Below the pieces are notes generated by a model. It had not been told where the DNA came from. It made no database searches and worked only from the letters and a program-made list of their open reading frames with translations. From Branchipolynoe longqiensis (lineage: Eukaryota; Annelida; Polychaeta; Phyllodocida; Polynoidae), in the NCBI GenBank assembly GCA_030323885.1, contig CM059186.1:22773849-22837848 (forward strand): a stretch of 64,000 bases of DNA, given 5' to 3'. The position numbers and the translations under genes were made by a program. Within the stretch, counting starts at the first letter, position 1. Every line of letters starts with the position of its first letter. Below are positions 9,908 to 20,657 of the stretch, in pieces.

Positions 9908-10250
9908 CCAGAGGGGATGGCCGAATGAGTTAGAGCACCCGTCTCCCATGCTGGTAGATCGTGGGGTCGTGGGTTCGAACCCTGGTCGAGTCAAACCAAT
10001 GACTTAAAAATTTATACTTGTCGCTTCCTAGCCAGGCGCTCGGCATTATTAGGACAGGGCAAGGACTGGTGTGCTCAGTGTCAGGATAATGTGACTGAGT
10101 GGGATGCCAGGTCATGGTGCCGGCAGCCTGGTTTCCCAGTGGGACAGCACTATAAAGTCACCATGAGTGCGCACTGTCACAAGTCGGTACCCGTCCTCAT
10201 ATGACCTTAGATGTTGCTAGGACGTAAAACAACAACAAACAAACAAACAA
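9908..10250 (+). repeat. SINE-A, full length, type 1 head
   Basis: Intact head with B-box-like GGGTTCGAACCC, complete body, and the alternative tail AACAACAACAAACAAACA. One of the best-preserved copies. Confidence 0.9.
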
Positions 10251-10695
10251 TCCTTACGCTAACACCAGCGAAGTGTCATGTATTTCTCACACACACAAAA
10301 ATACAGGACTGTATTGCCGACTTGGCTTTGATTTAAACCCTCTCTCAGACTTCTTGGAGTTGGGCGATTTGATCTTGAGCAGGTCTGGCGTGTGTGAGCT
10401 GCTCTCTGTTTAGGGCATCCTGTGTCCAGCCCATCATTACCCGGCTGCCCCCAATGCAATCAGCCCTCCACTACATCCTCTTAGGACAAAAAAACTGGTG
10501 AACGTCCCCGCCCGTGCTTGAAAAACCTCCCGCCCCTAATTTTAAATTTGTATTTTGTTTTTTGTTAACTGTTAAAAATATGTCGGGCTAGCAGCAAATC
10601 AACTTTTGTAAGCACACAATTTGTGCAACATAGTTAATTTTTTTTAGGTGACATTAGTTGATTAAGCGGGGGAAATTTCCACCACGGACAATTGA
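10251..10695. other. Intergenic stretch, no gene seen
   Basis: Contains a short CACACACA run near 10289. A 66-codon minus-strand frame at 10259-10459 has no recognisable content. Confidence 0.4.
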
Positions 10696-10877
10696 TCTTC
10701 CTCATTCCACTGCTCCTTGCTCTATCCTAAAAATGCCGAGCACTAGGCCAGGTAGCGACAAGTATCAATTCTTAAGTCATTGGTTTCACTCAGTCAGGGT
10801 TTAATCCCAGGAGTTTGACCCCCATGACCTACCAGGACGGGAGATAGACGCTCAACTCATTCAGCCATTGCGGCTGG
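10696..10877 (-). repeat. SINE-A, 3' truncated
   Basis: Head and first third of the body on the minus strand. It ends in a type 1 head (rc of CAACTCATTCAGCCATTG). Confidence 0.7.
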
Positions 10878-11207
10878 TTACGTATTATGTCAACACCAAA
10901 ACAAATTAAAAATTAAAATAAAAACCACCCGCCCGACCCTGATTTGTGCACTCAAAAGGATGATCACCAACTTTCTTTTATATTTGGCCTCATGGCGACA
11001 TTATACCTGACCCGCGTCTTGCAACATACTGATTTCCCGCCCACACGGCATGACCTTCCAAGAGTCCTTTGACCGCTCCATCCTCTTACGATCCTTAATT
11101 CCTTTGCTCCCGGCCCATCTCCTCAGTACCTTATCACCCCCAGGCTGTGATCTCCAGTTCCGAGAGGTCCTTTGACCTTTCCTGGTTAGAATGAGGAGGC
11201 TTTGGGT
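10878..11207. other. Intergenic stretch, no gene seen
   Basis: Nothing recognised on either strand. Confidence 0.35.
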
Positions 11208-11600
11208 TGGTTGTTGGAGTATTACGTCCTGGCAGCATCTAAGGCCATACCCGTCCTGATATGACCTTAGATGTTGCCAGGACGTAATACTCCCACAACC
11301 AACATCTAATGTCATATCAGGATGGGTACTGACTTGTATCAGTGCGCACTCATGGCAACTTTATAGTGCTGCCCCACTGGGAAATCAGGCTGCAGGCACC
11401 CTGACCTGATATCCCACTCAGTCACATTATCCTGAGACTGAGCTAACCACTCCTTGCCCTATCATATTAATGCCGAATGCCAGGCTAGGAAGCAACAAGT
11501 ATCAATTTTATAAGTCATTGGCTTGACTCGGCCTGGAACCGAACTAATGATATCCTGCACGCGAGGCCCGTGCTCTACCGATTCGGCCACCGCGCCCGGT
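11208..11600 (-). repeat. SINE-A with inverted tail duplication, type 2 head
   Basis: The minus-strand SINE runs from a GCGCGGTGGCCGAATCGGT-type head (right end, about 11600) leftwards. Its tail is present twice in opposite orientation (11208-11243 and 11265-11300), so the end can fold into a 36-bp hairpin. Confidence 0.75.
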
Positions 11601-11746
11601 TGGGGGCTTTGGGAGAATGGGAGAGGGAGTGGGGGTGTCTGAGGGGGCGCCATTGTAGGCTGTCTGATGGCATGAAATAAACCCAACCATTCGCTGACGT
11701 CTTCCTCGGCGTCAGTGAATAGTCATACTGGCTTTATTTGATGGAC

Positions 11747-12235
11747 GCCTCTATTGTCAGGGTCCCGTGGCGACAGAAGGATATTCTAAAATCACGGTAC
11801 CGTGACAGCAGTGCTGAGGTCCAGCATCATTGTACCATTGATATCACAGTACCGTGATAATAGTCACTCCGATAGGACGCCTCTAGTTTCATGGTACCGT
11901 GGCAACAGAAGGATATTCTAAAATCACGGTACTGTGACAGCAGTGCTGAGGTCCAGCATCATGGTACCATTGATATCACAGTACCGTGATAATAGTCACT
12001 CCGATAGGATGCCTCTAGTTTCATGGTACCGTGGCAACAGAAGGATATTCTAAAATCACGGTACTGTGACAGCAGTGCTGAGGTCCAGCATCATGGTACC
12101 ATTGATATCACAGTACCGTGAAAATAGTCACTCCGATAGGACGCCTCTAGTTTCATGGCACCGTGGCAACAGAAGGATATTCTAAAATCATGGTACCATG
12201 ACAGCAGTGCAGCAGTGTAGCGTCACGGTACCATT
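11747..12235. repeat. 132-bp tandem repeat with GGTACC palindromes
   Basis: Units begin GCCTCTAG(/A)TT at 11747, 11879, 12011 and 12143, exactly 132 bp apart; the last is partial. Each unit carries several KpnI-type palindromes such as CACGGTACCGTG and CATGGTACC. Identity between units is very high, with scattered single changes. Confidence 0.9.
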
Positions 12236-12264
12236 GACATAGATCGGGAGTGAGGCGTCACGGT

Positions 12265-12645
12265 ACCGGGCGCGGTGGCCTAATCGGTAGAGCGCCGGCC
12301 TCGCGTGCGGAAGGTCGGGAGTTTGGTTCACGGTCGAGTCAAACCAATGACTTAAAAATTGATACTTGTCACTTCCTAACCTGGCGCTCTGCATTAATAG
12401 AATAGGGCAACGAGTGGTTAGCTCAGTGTCACGATAATGTGAGTGACTGGGATATCGGGTCAGGGTGCCAGCGGCCTGATTTCCCAGTAGGGCAGCACTA
12501 TAAATTCGCTATGAGTGCGCACTGTCACAAGTCGGTACCCGCCCTGATATGACCTTAGATGTTGCAGGGCGTAAAACCCCAACAACCAACCAACCCATTC
12601 TGATATGACAACATATGTTGCTGGGAGGTTAAACCCCAAAGAATA
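12265..12645 (+). repeat. SINE-A, type 2 head, plus extra tail piece
   Basis: Starts with ACCGGGCGCGGTGGCC and ends at about 12595 in CAACAACCAACCAACCC. A second, diverged tail fragment (TGATATGACAACATATG...) follows to about 12645. Confidence 0.82.
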
Positions 12646-12785
12646 AATAAAAATGTCCTCCGAGCGAGTGGAGGATTGGCGGATGGAGCGGTGCATGTTG
12701 GTACCCAACCCCGACCCCGGATAGGGGGGTGGGGTGCAGGACACTACAGGCATTATTACACGCGATAAAGGGTTTATCACTATCC

Positions 12786-12786
12786 A

Positions 12787-12817
<31 letters not shown>

Positions 12818-12860
12818 GTCGGTCGCCAGGATGTAAAACTCCAACAACCAACTGCGGACT

Positions 12861-12914
<54 letters not shown>
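12786..12914. repeat. (TA)n microsatellites around a SINE-A tail scrap
   Basis: TA runs at 12786-12815 and 12862-12914 flank a 35-nt SINE-A tail (12818-12852). Confidence 0.8.
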
Positions 12915-12916
<2 letters not shown>

Positions 12917-13373
12917 ATAGTGAGAGAGAGAAAGGGAGAGAGGGAGAGATTTAAGAGCATACTGTGGTCATTGCCCCTCCCCCCCCCCTCCTCTCCCACA
13001 CACACACACACACGAGCATGCCGTCTTGCCTGTGTTGACGTGATAATGTAGACAACGGTAAATGACCCCTAAGCTGTCACAGTCACCAATGGATTTAAGA
13101 TGAGTCAATTGTCAGCAGATGCTACATTCAGGTGTGCGATAATTGAATCTCAACAGCAGGTTTTTCTGTCCCCTTTCTGTCCATGTGCATTAGCAGACCT
13201 TGTCTGTGACAGAAGCCTAGGAATCAGATCGTGACATTACCCTGCTTATCGGGGATAGGAGACAGTTCTATGTACAGCCTCACAGGCACTCTGGGTAATG
13301 TGCGGTGGGAACTATGTCTGCAGTGTGATAGTGTAAAAAATGAATGTCGCACACAACACTATGTAACACCTTA
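12915..13373. other. Intergenic stretch with short GA, C and CA runs
   Basis: Simple GA, CCCC and (CA)n runs to about 13015, then sequence with no recognised gene or repeat. Confidence 0.4.
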
Positions 13374-13637
13374 TGCCAGGTACACACCTACCGTTTTTCC
13401 GCACCCACCTACCATATACGATCTAAAACTCCCCAAAAGTTGTGAGGTGTGCACTCCCCTAGCACACCTAGCAATTGCGATTCCTGACTAAAAACTCAGT
13501 TTTAGGGCTAAAACGGGCCGATTACGATTGCGATTCGCGATTCGAAAAATGAATCGGGGCGTTTTCAGTTTTAAGCGGGTCGGGTCGAGTCGCGAGTTTT
13601 AGTGCGCGAATCATAAACGGTAGGTGTGTACTTGGCA
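13374..13637. mobile_element. Harbinger-like MITE with TTA duplication
   Basis: Inverted ends TGCCAGGTACACACCTACCG (13374) and its near-complement ending CTTGGCA (13637) enclose 264 bp. TTA flanks both sides (13371-13373, 13638-13640), the 3-bp TWA-type duplication made by PIF/Harbinger transposases. No coding capacity. Confidence 0.72.
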
Positions 13638-13652
13638 TTATTCGTTGATACA

Positions 13653-13713
13653 TTGTTTGTTTAACGCCCCCCCCCCCCCCCAGCACAAAAAGTAGACATC
13701 GGCTATTGGGGGA
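13653..13713 (-). mobile_element. LINE 3'-end insertion with 14-bp target duplication
   Basis: A 61-bp fragment (GTTTGTTTAACGCCCC...AGCACAAAAAGTAGACATC) lies between perfect copies of TATTCGTTGATACA (13639-13652 and 13714-13727). The same fragment occurs at about 20940-21010. The short length, tail-like end and duplication fit a severely 5'-truncated non-LTR retrotransposon. Confidence 0.65.
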
Positions 13714-13800
13714 TATTCGTTGATACAACACAGAAGATTATAAGACAAGTATATGTACAGTTTCAGAGGCACCGCGTGAGACTATTACAGCGATTGAGTC

Positions 13801-13860
13801 CGTGGTTGGTTTTTGGGGTTTTACATCCTGGCGACATCTAAGGTCATATCAGGATTGATA
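13801..13860 (-). repeat. SINE-A tail fragment
   Basis: Minus-strand 3' end only (TTTTACATCCTGGCGACATC). Confidence 0.65.
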
Positions 13861-14052
13861 CAGCAGTGTCAAGCGCGTCTACTATCGGGTAGTGTAAAGA
13901 TGGCCGTACATTACCGCAGAATAATATTATAAGTCCACATCCGAGATAGACATACAGGTAACCTTATTAGGGCTTAGGCTTACACTTCCCTTCATATACA
14001 TTATAATAGGGCCCTTATTGTTTGTTATAACCTGTTGTTGACGTCGACGATT

Positions 14053-14190
14053 ACCGAGCGCGGTGGCCGAATTGGTAGAGCGTGAGCCTCGTATGCGGGA
14101 GATTGGGGGTTTGGTTCCCGGTCGAGTCAACGAAATGACTTATCGAATTGATACTTGTCACTTCCTAGCCTAGCGCTCGGCATAAATAGT
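14053..14190 (+). repeat. SINE-A, type 2 head, 3' truncated
   Basis: Head GAGCGCGGTGGCCGAATTGG and the first part of the body, cut where SINE-C begins. Confidence 0.78.
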
Positions 14191-14690
14191 GTCGTGGGGG
14201 TGATGAAAATGGGAAATATTGCGCCTAGAGTGGGACTTGAACCCACATCTCTTTGCACTCTGGGCCAGTGTGCTAACCATTACACCACCTAGGCTCCCTG
14301 ATATCAACACACTCCCCACGCCTACCTGTCTATGTGGTTACTTGCCTGAGAGGTCAGTGCAGACCACAACACTCGTCCCCCTGGAATTGTAAGTCTTGTA
14401 ATGCTTACAATTACATACACACAGGCAATGCACCAACACATACATACACAGGGCAGGCCCAACAACCATACAGTGCAAAGCTTGTACAGAATCCTGATCA
14501 CGGCAACCAGTGTCGTGGGGGGTGATGAAAATGGGAAATATTGCGCCTAGAGTGGGACTTGAACCCACATCTCTTTGCACTCCGGGCCAGTGTGCTAACC
14601 ATTACACCACCTAGGCTCCCTGATATCAACACACTCCCCACGCCTACCTGTCTATGTGGTTACTTGCCTGAGAGGTCAGTGCAGACCACT
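14191..14690 (-). repeat. SINE-C, 321-bp tandem duplication with tRNA-Gly-like head
   Basis: One 321-bp copy (14191-14511) is followed directly by about 180 bp of a second. Each holds, on the minus strand, a tRNA-like segment (14297 to 14219): acceptor pairing GCCTAG/CTAGGC, a perfect T arm GTGGG-TTCAAGT-CCCAC, and an anticodon arm CACT-GGCCCAG-AGTG with CCC at the anticodon position, as in tRNA-Gly. It is repeated with a constant flanking body here and at 25229 and 34841, so I call it a retroposon rather than a working tRNA gene. Confidence 0.72.
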
Positions 14691-14691
14691 A

Positions 14692-14839
14692 CAATAGGAT
14701 AAGGCAAGGACTGGTTAGCTCAATGTCAAGATAATGTGACTGAGTGGGATATCAGGTCATGGTATCCTACTCCCGATATCTCCTGATATCTCGTCCTGAT
14801 AGATGTTGCAAGGATGTAACACTCCAACAACCAACCAAC
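14692..14839 (+). repeat. SINE-A, body and tail only
   Basis: Headless, with an internal deletion. Ends CCAACAACCAACCAAC. Confidence 0.7.
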
Positions 14840-15279
14840 ATCGACAATTCCATCCAATAGTTTTGCTGGAAGCCAGACAAATAATTATAATTCCAGATGA
14901 GTGATCAGTGATGTTCAAGACGACTTAAGGTGTAGTGTACTGCGTGCGGTCTTTAGTATGGTGGAGACGGTCTGGCTTCCGGCTGAATGCGGGGTTGTCG
15001 TGCGGACAGTGTTGAGCAACTAATGAGTATGTCAGAGAGCACTCAAATAACTTCCTTACCCAGCCCTCCAAGCACAGAGCCCCGAGGCCCCATGTCAGGG
15101 GAGGAAATGAGTTGGTGGTAGCTTCTCTATGTTATGATGAGGCATGTCATGTCACAAAATCTCACGAATGGGGACCTTTCAGTTTGCATGAGTCTCTCGT
15201 CAGATGGCGCACCATGCCGGTCTCTGTAATGCTTTGGTTGGATAGACTATTAGAAGTAGTTCCTTCTTCTATCAAGTGT
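14840..15279. other. Intergenic stretch, no gene seen
   Basis: Nothing recognised. Confidence 0.35.
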
Positions 15280-16650
15280 CTGTAAATAAGAGGGGGTGTA
15301 GTGGTGATTGAGGCGGTGTAGTTGGGTTGAGGTGTGTATGGTGGGGGCGTGTGTTTGTGTGGTGGGTGTGTAGGGATGTGTGCTGCAGATGTAGGGGTGT
15401 GGTGAGGATTTGTGTGTGTGTGGTGAGGGGGTGGGGGGATTTAGGGTGTGGTAGGGGTGTGCATGGTGGGGTGTAGGTGTGTATGGTGGGTGGGTGGTGG
15501 GGGGGGGTGTATGTTTGTGTGGTGGAGGTGTAGGGGTGTGGTGAGGATTTTGGTGTGTGTGGATTTAGGGGGGTGTGGTTGGGGTGTAGGGTTGGGGGGG
15601 AATGGGTATGGTGTGGTTGTGGTGTAGGTGTGGATCGTGGGTGTGTGGTGGGGGCATATGTTTGTGAGGTGGGTGTGTTGTGGAGGTGTAGGGGTGTGGT
15701 GAGGATGTTGGTGTGTGTGGTGGGGTGTATGGGCATTATGAGTTTGTAGTGGGGGTGTATGGGTGTGTGGTGAGTGGCTATGGTGGGGGCTTAGGGATGT
15801 GGTGGGGGTGTAGGGATGTGGTGGCAGTGTATGTGTGTTTGGTGGGTGTTGATGGCGTGTGTGGTGGGGGTGTAGGTGGTTTGTGGTAGAGGTGTAGGGG
15901 TGTCTTGCAGAGTGGCACCTCACAATGTTTAGCATCCCTAAACCCCCACGACACACCTACACCCCCACCACAGCCCTAAACCCCCACCACACACCACACC
16001 CACCTATACCCCCTACACCCCACGACACACAAATATACCCCAGTACCCCTTACACTCCAACCACACACCTAAACCCCCACCACACACTTACACCCCCACC
16101 ACACACATACACCCTCACCACACACACACTATACCACACACACACACCTCCACTCTCACCACCCACACCTACACCCTCACGACACACACCTACACCTACA
16201 CACCACTACCACCACACACCTACACCACCACACACCTACATCACCACACACCACACACACCTACACCCCCACCACATCACTACACTCCCACCACATCCCT
16301 AAACCCCTGCCACACACCTACAACCCCACCACACACATACACCCCCACCACACACCTACACCCCCACCACACACCTAAGCCCTCACCACACACCTACACC
16401 CCCACCACACACAAACCACACACATACACCCCCACCACACACCTACACCCCCACCACATCCCTAAACCCTCACCACACACCTACACCCCCACCACACACC
16501 TACACCCCCACCACACACCTACACCCCCACCACACACCTACACCCCCACCACACACACCAACCACACACATACCCCCCCACCACATCCCTAAACCCCCAC
16601 CACACACAACCACCCCCACCACACACCTACACCACCAACCCATACACCCC
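15280..16650. repeat. Inverted minisatellite, 19-bp unit
   Basis: From 15280 to about 15905 the plus strand carries degenerate TGTGTGGTGGGGGTGTAGG units. From about 15935 to 16650 it carries the complement, CACACCTACACCCCCACCA. The two arms, each over 0.6 kb, face each other across a short unique centre (TCTTGCAGAGTGGCACCTC region). Long open frames over it are artefacts of the repeat. Confidence 0.93.
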
Positions 16651-16983
16651 TACACCCTTCTATCCAACCATGATGGCCGACTTGGACCGGGAACGGGTGC
16701 TGCCACCAAGTGATAGCGAGAGAAATGGTTCATGAAAGCTCCCCATTACATATATATATATTTGTATATATAATTTCGGCAGTACAGTGTGTAGGGGGGA
16801 GGGGTGCCGTGGTGCGTGCACTGACAGGTGATGCCCCCCCCCCCCAACGGATCTGAGTGTGAGTAGGATGGAAGTGTAGGTGAATAGATAGGATCCTCCA
16901 GTAGATGACTGAGGGAGGAGTTAGGGCTGAGGAGCAGGTGGAAGCTTCGGGCCTTATTATACTCGTATAATGGCTTACACAGC

Positions 16984-17018
<35 letters not shown>

Positions 17019-17061
17019 AAAAATGCCCTAAGCACGCCATCATCGAAATAGTATGTTTTGT
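16651..17061. other. Spacer with TA/TG microsatellites
   Basis: Short TA runs near 16750 and 16984-17005 followed by (TG)n. No gene recognised. Confidence 0.4.
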
Positions 17062-17292
17062 TTGTTTGCTGTTGGTCTACGTCCTAGCAACATATAAGGT
17101 CATATCAGGACAGGTACCGACTTGTGACAGTGCACACTCATGATGACTGTATAGTCCTGCCCCACTATGAAATCAGGCTGCCAGCACCATGACCCGATAT
17201 CCCACTCAGTCACATTATCCTGACATTGAGCTAACCAGTCCTTGTCCTATCATATTAATACCGAGCGCCAGGCTAGGAAGCGAGAAGTAGAG
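17062..17292 (-). repeat. SINE-A, 5' truncated
   Basis: Tail and body on the minus strand. The head is missing at 17292. Confidence 0.75.
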
Positions 17293-17345
17293 CAATAACA
17301 AGATACAACAAAGCGCATGCGAACACTCTTGTCATCGCCGCGTGA

Positions 17346-17685
17346 CCAGACGGGATGGCCCAATGAGTTAGGGCATCCGCCTCCCGTGTTGGTAGATCGT
17401 GGGGTCGTGGGTTCGAACCATGGTCGAGTCAAACCGATGACTTAAAAATTTATACTTGTTGCTTCCTAGCCAAGCGCTCGGCATTATTAGGATAAGGCAA
17501 GGACTGCTTCGCTCAGTGTCAGGATAATGTGACTGAGTGGGATATCAGGTCAGGGTGCTGGTGGCATGGTCTTCCAGTGGGGCAGCACTATAAAGTCGCC
17601 ATGAGTGCGCACTGTCCAAGTCGGTACCCGTCCTGATATGACCTTAGATGTTGCTAGGACATAAAACAACAACAAACAAACAAAT
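17346..17685 (+). repeat. SINE-A, full length, type 1 head
   Basis: Head CCAGACGGGATGGCCCAATG, complete body, and AACAACAACAAACAAACAAA tail. Confidence 0.88.
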
Positions 17686-18189
17686 GTCATCGCCGTGAGA
17701 TGCTACATTATTAATTACCATTTGAAGATCTGGTCAGCTAACATTGACCGAACCCACAACCTCCTACGCTGGAAGCGAGTTTCTTACTCAAAGAGTTTCT
17801 TGCCTCTTTGGCAACATGGTATTAATAACAGTGTTCGTTTTAGTGACATACAAGTCACCAATGTCTTCCCCAGTTCGTTTGTTTTTTTTAAGTTTCAAAA
17901 TCCACAGTGTTTAGTTGTAAATGCAAATTGTCTTCTTTTTGTAAAGCCTCTCCAATTCGCCGTTGCTGTGTATGGCTACTCACACCTGTCATTCTACTAC
18001 ACCTTGACAGATTTCTGACAAATCATTGAACACCAGCTAACCACTATTTGCCTTGGCTCAGTTGATAATATCCTTACAATGCAACCAAAATATTGGCTCT
18101 ATAAATGTCGACATGGCCTATACTGGTTTGAGATTTCTTTTTTTTTGTTTTATTCAGATTTTTATTTTTATTTATTTTTTACCATTCAG

Positions 18190-18256
18190 CTGAAAGTGTA
18201 TGTTGGTGATAACGTTGGCGGGAGATGTCTGGATAGCGTGGAGAACTACACTGATG
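18190..18256 (+). CDS. Possible internal exon, unknown gene
   Basis: A T-rich tract ending ACCATTCAG (18189) is followed by 22 open codons (LKVYVGDNVGGRC...) and a donor-like G|GTGCGT at 18256/18257. Phase 0 to 1. No partner exon was found, so this may be chance. Confidence 0.25.
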
Positions 18257-18410
18257 GTGCGTAGTAACTGCAGAAAGGTCCCATGGTTACCTATATCTGT
18301 TACATTGCTACCTCTTCAAGGTACACATTGATTCCATCGACCTTTGCCCACGTGCAGCTACAAGAAATTTTGTCCATTTTCTTCATCTGTAAAACCTGCT
18401 CCTAAATGTT

Positions 18411-18726
18411 GATTGGTTGTTTGTTGGAGTTTTACATCCTGGCAACACCTAAGGTCATATCAGGATGGAGTACCGACTTGTGACAGTGCACACTCATGGT
18501 GACTTTATAGTCCTGCCCCACTGAGAGACCAGGCCACCAGCACCATCACCCAATAACCCACTCAGTCACATTATCCAGTCTTTGCCCTATCCTATTAATG
18601 CTGAGCACCAAGCGAGGAAGCAACAAGTAACAATTTTGTAAGTCATAGGTTTGATTCGACCTGTAATCGAACTACCGATCTCCCACACGGGAGTTCTGCG
18701 CTCTGCCAATTCGGCCACTCCGTCCA
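18411..18726 (-). repeat. SINE-A, full length, type 2 head
   Basis: Runs from the GGTTGTTTGTTGGAGTTTTAC tail complement at the left to a head ending in rc of ACTGGACGGAGTGGCCG at the right. Confidence 0.83.
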
Positions 18727-18799
18727 GTCCTACATGTATGTGTGTAGTATTTTCACCATACTGACACCGAACACTGCTTATCTGGTTATAAAGACATTA

Positions 18800-18960
18800 C
18801 TTAAATAGAATGGCGTGGAATGACTATACAATACAATATTTTAGAGGTATGAACGCGGGGGTGCGGGGGAAGGGGGGTGGGGGGGTTGATGGAAGGCAAT
18901 GCAGTGGTTGGTAAAGGAGAGGAAAGTGGTACGCACCCGTCAGCTAAACCAGCGCAGATC
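18800..18960. repeat. Dispersed G-rich repeat, copy 1
   Basis: Shares GGAATGAC.ATACAA, a long G-rich run, GGTTGATG.AAGGCAATGCA and AAGTGGTACG.ACCCGTCAG with 21878-22025. The family is unidentified. Confidence 0.6.
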
Positions 18961-19523
18961 AGAATCCGTGTGGTGAGGCGAACATCTCTGTGACACCGCA
19001 CCCTTGTGCCCACTACTGACCGCCCCGCCACCTGTGGTCCACACGTTGAACTACGCACGGGAGACAGCTCTTATTGAATCGCAATCCTTACTATACGGTT
19101 ATTGGGAGTGTCACTGACCTGGCCCGATAACCGTAGGCTCACTGACTTAGATCTAAGCCTACGCAGGGCACGCCGCAAACCAACGGGCTTCTTTACCAGC
19201 GGATTGTCGTTGCCAACATTCACCGCAAGATGGAGTATCCTCCGGATAAAAGGGCTGGTTGTTGTCGCCCTGGTGTGCGCGCGCAGGCTGGTGCTGTGTT
19301 CGTCTGCTCGGTCTGCTTTGGTGACTGGCGGTTCGCGCCAAGCTGTTTGGCTATTCCCGGCCGTGTCCCCGGGCGATCAGTTATCCCAAGCGGCGCCGAA
19401 TGGTTAAAGAGGGCGTTGCTAGCGGAACCGACACCAGAGGGCGGGCATGGTCACTACACTGGTTCGCGGCGGACCTATGCTGTCTATAACTAACGCGTGT
19501 GGGAGTAGCGCCAGGCGGGCGGA

Positions 19524-20029
19524 CCGGTGTCGCAGTTTGAGCGCCCTGCCAGTTTGAGCGCCCTGCCAGTGGTTGTATACTTTTTTTAGTAAAATAGATT
19601 TAAAAGCTTTCATTGGATCGATTAAAAATATCTTAATGCGCAATTGAAGAGAAAGATCTGAAGTATTTAATGTAACCTAAGAGCAATTTACTCTGAAACT
19701 GAAAGTATTAAACCAGAGATAATAGTGAAAGTTGGGATATTCTGAGTGTCAGTGCCAGTGTTACCCTTACCAGATCATGGCCTCAAAAACTATTTTCGCA
19801 AAATAAATTCAAGAACTTCCAATTGGCTATTTAAAAAAAAAGCTGAATGTGAAATTGTAGAGAAAGATCTGAACTATTTAATAGAGACAAGAGAAATTTG
19901 CTTTCAAAGGACCACAAATCACAAATTACTGTGATAGTTAGGGTGGTTTTAATGTTGTCTCTATCCGCGCATGCGCAGAAGCAACAGAAGGGCGCTCAAA
20001 CTGGCAGGGCGCTCAAACTGCGACACCGG
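19524..20029. mobile_element. MITE with CCGGTGTCGCAG ends
   Basis: The left end CCGGTGTCGCAGTTTGAGCG and its complement at the right (20029) are long inverted repeats in which AGTTTGAGCGCCCTGCC is itself duplicated. The 506-bp interior is AT-rich and noncoding. The element at 55857-56221 has the related end CCGGTGTTGCAG. Confidence 0.78.
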
Positions 20030-20282
20030 CCGGGTGAGTGGGTGTGTTCGTCTGCTCGTCTGCTCGTAGCGCCACCTGGATACCGTTGCCTGAAGCATCA
20101 CTACGCACATCCGACGCGTTATGCAGACTCGCGGTTCTATTTGGCGGGAAAACTTGCCGAGCTTTGTCGCAAAAATATCGTTGTAGATTGCAGATGAGAT
20201 CTTCTTGAGTGTTTAGTGTATATTAATATTATCTAGGGTATGCATGATGTAGATCTAGCTGCAGAGGAAATGGTAAGTTTAA

Positions 20283-20630
20283 AGCTGCATAGTCCGATGA
20301 AATATAAAATTTTGAAAACCAAACCAAATATCTAGATTTGATTTTACATATCAAACTTAGATACAGGTGCACTTATTAAGCATTTGTTTCTGCGTAGAAG
20401 GCAATACTGAGTCAATTTAACAGAACCTGTTACTGCAGAAGTCTATGGTGTCAGAGTTTTGGCAAGCTTGTCAAAACTAATTTTCCATGTTTGCACTCAA
20501 AATATCTAAAAAGTTTATCATTTAAAATAAAAGTAACTTTGAACTAATGTAAAGTAGATCCTAGTGATTGATCTAATATATTTATCTCAGAAAAAAATAC
20601 AAAAATTCAAAACCATCGGACTATGCAACT
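20283..20630. mobile_element. MITE-1 (TTAA family)
   Basis: Left end AGCTGCATAGTCCGATG after TTAA, right end CATCGGACTATGCAACT. The right TTAA has become TTAT. Confidence 0.8.
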
Positions 20631-20657
20631 TTATGATATCTGCGTTTCTTCGTGAGG

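Noticed and set aside
14219..14297. tRNA-Gly(CCC) gene on the minus strand
   Set aside because: Folds well, but occurs in a repeat with the same flanks at 14512, 25229 and 34841, so a retroposon head is more likely.
15272..16302. Long open frames rich in His, Thr and Pro
   Set aside because: They are produced by the 19-bp minisatellite unit in several frames on both strands; no start context or domain.
19102..19407. 101-codon plus-strand frame in GC-rich sequence
   Set aside because: Overlaps other frames on both strands, no motif or splice context, and lies beside a MITE; GC content alone explains its length.
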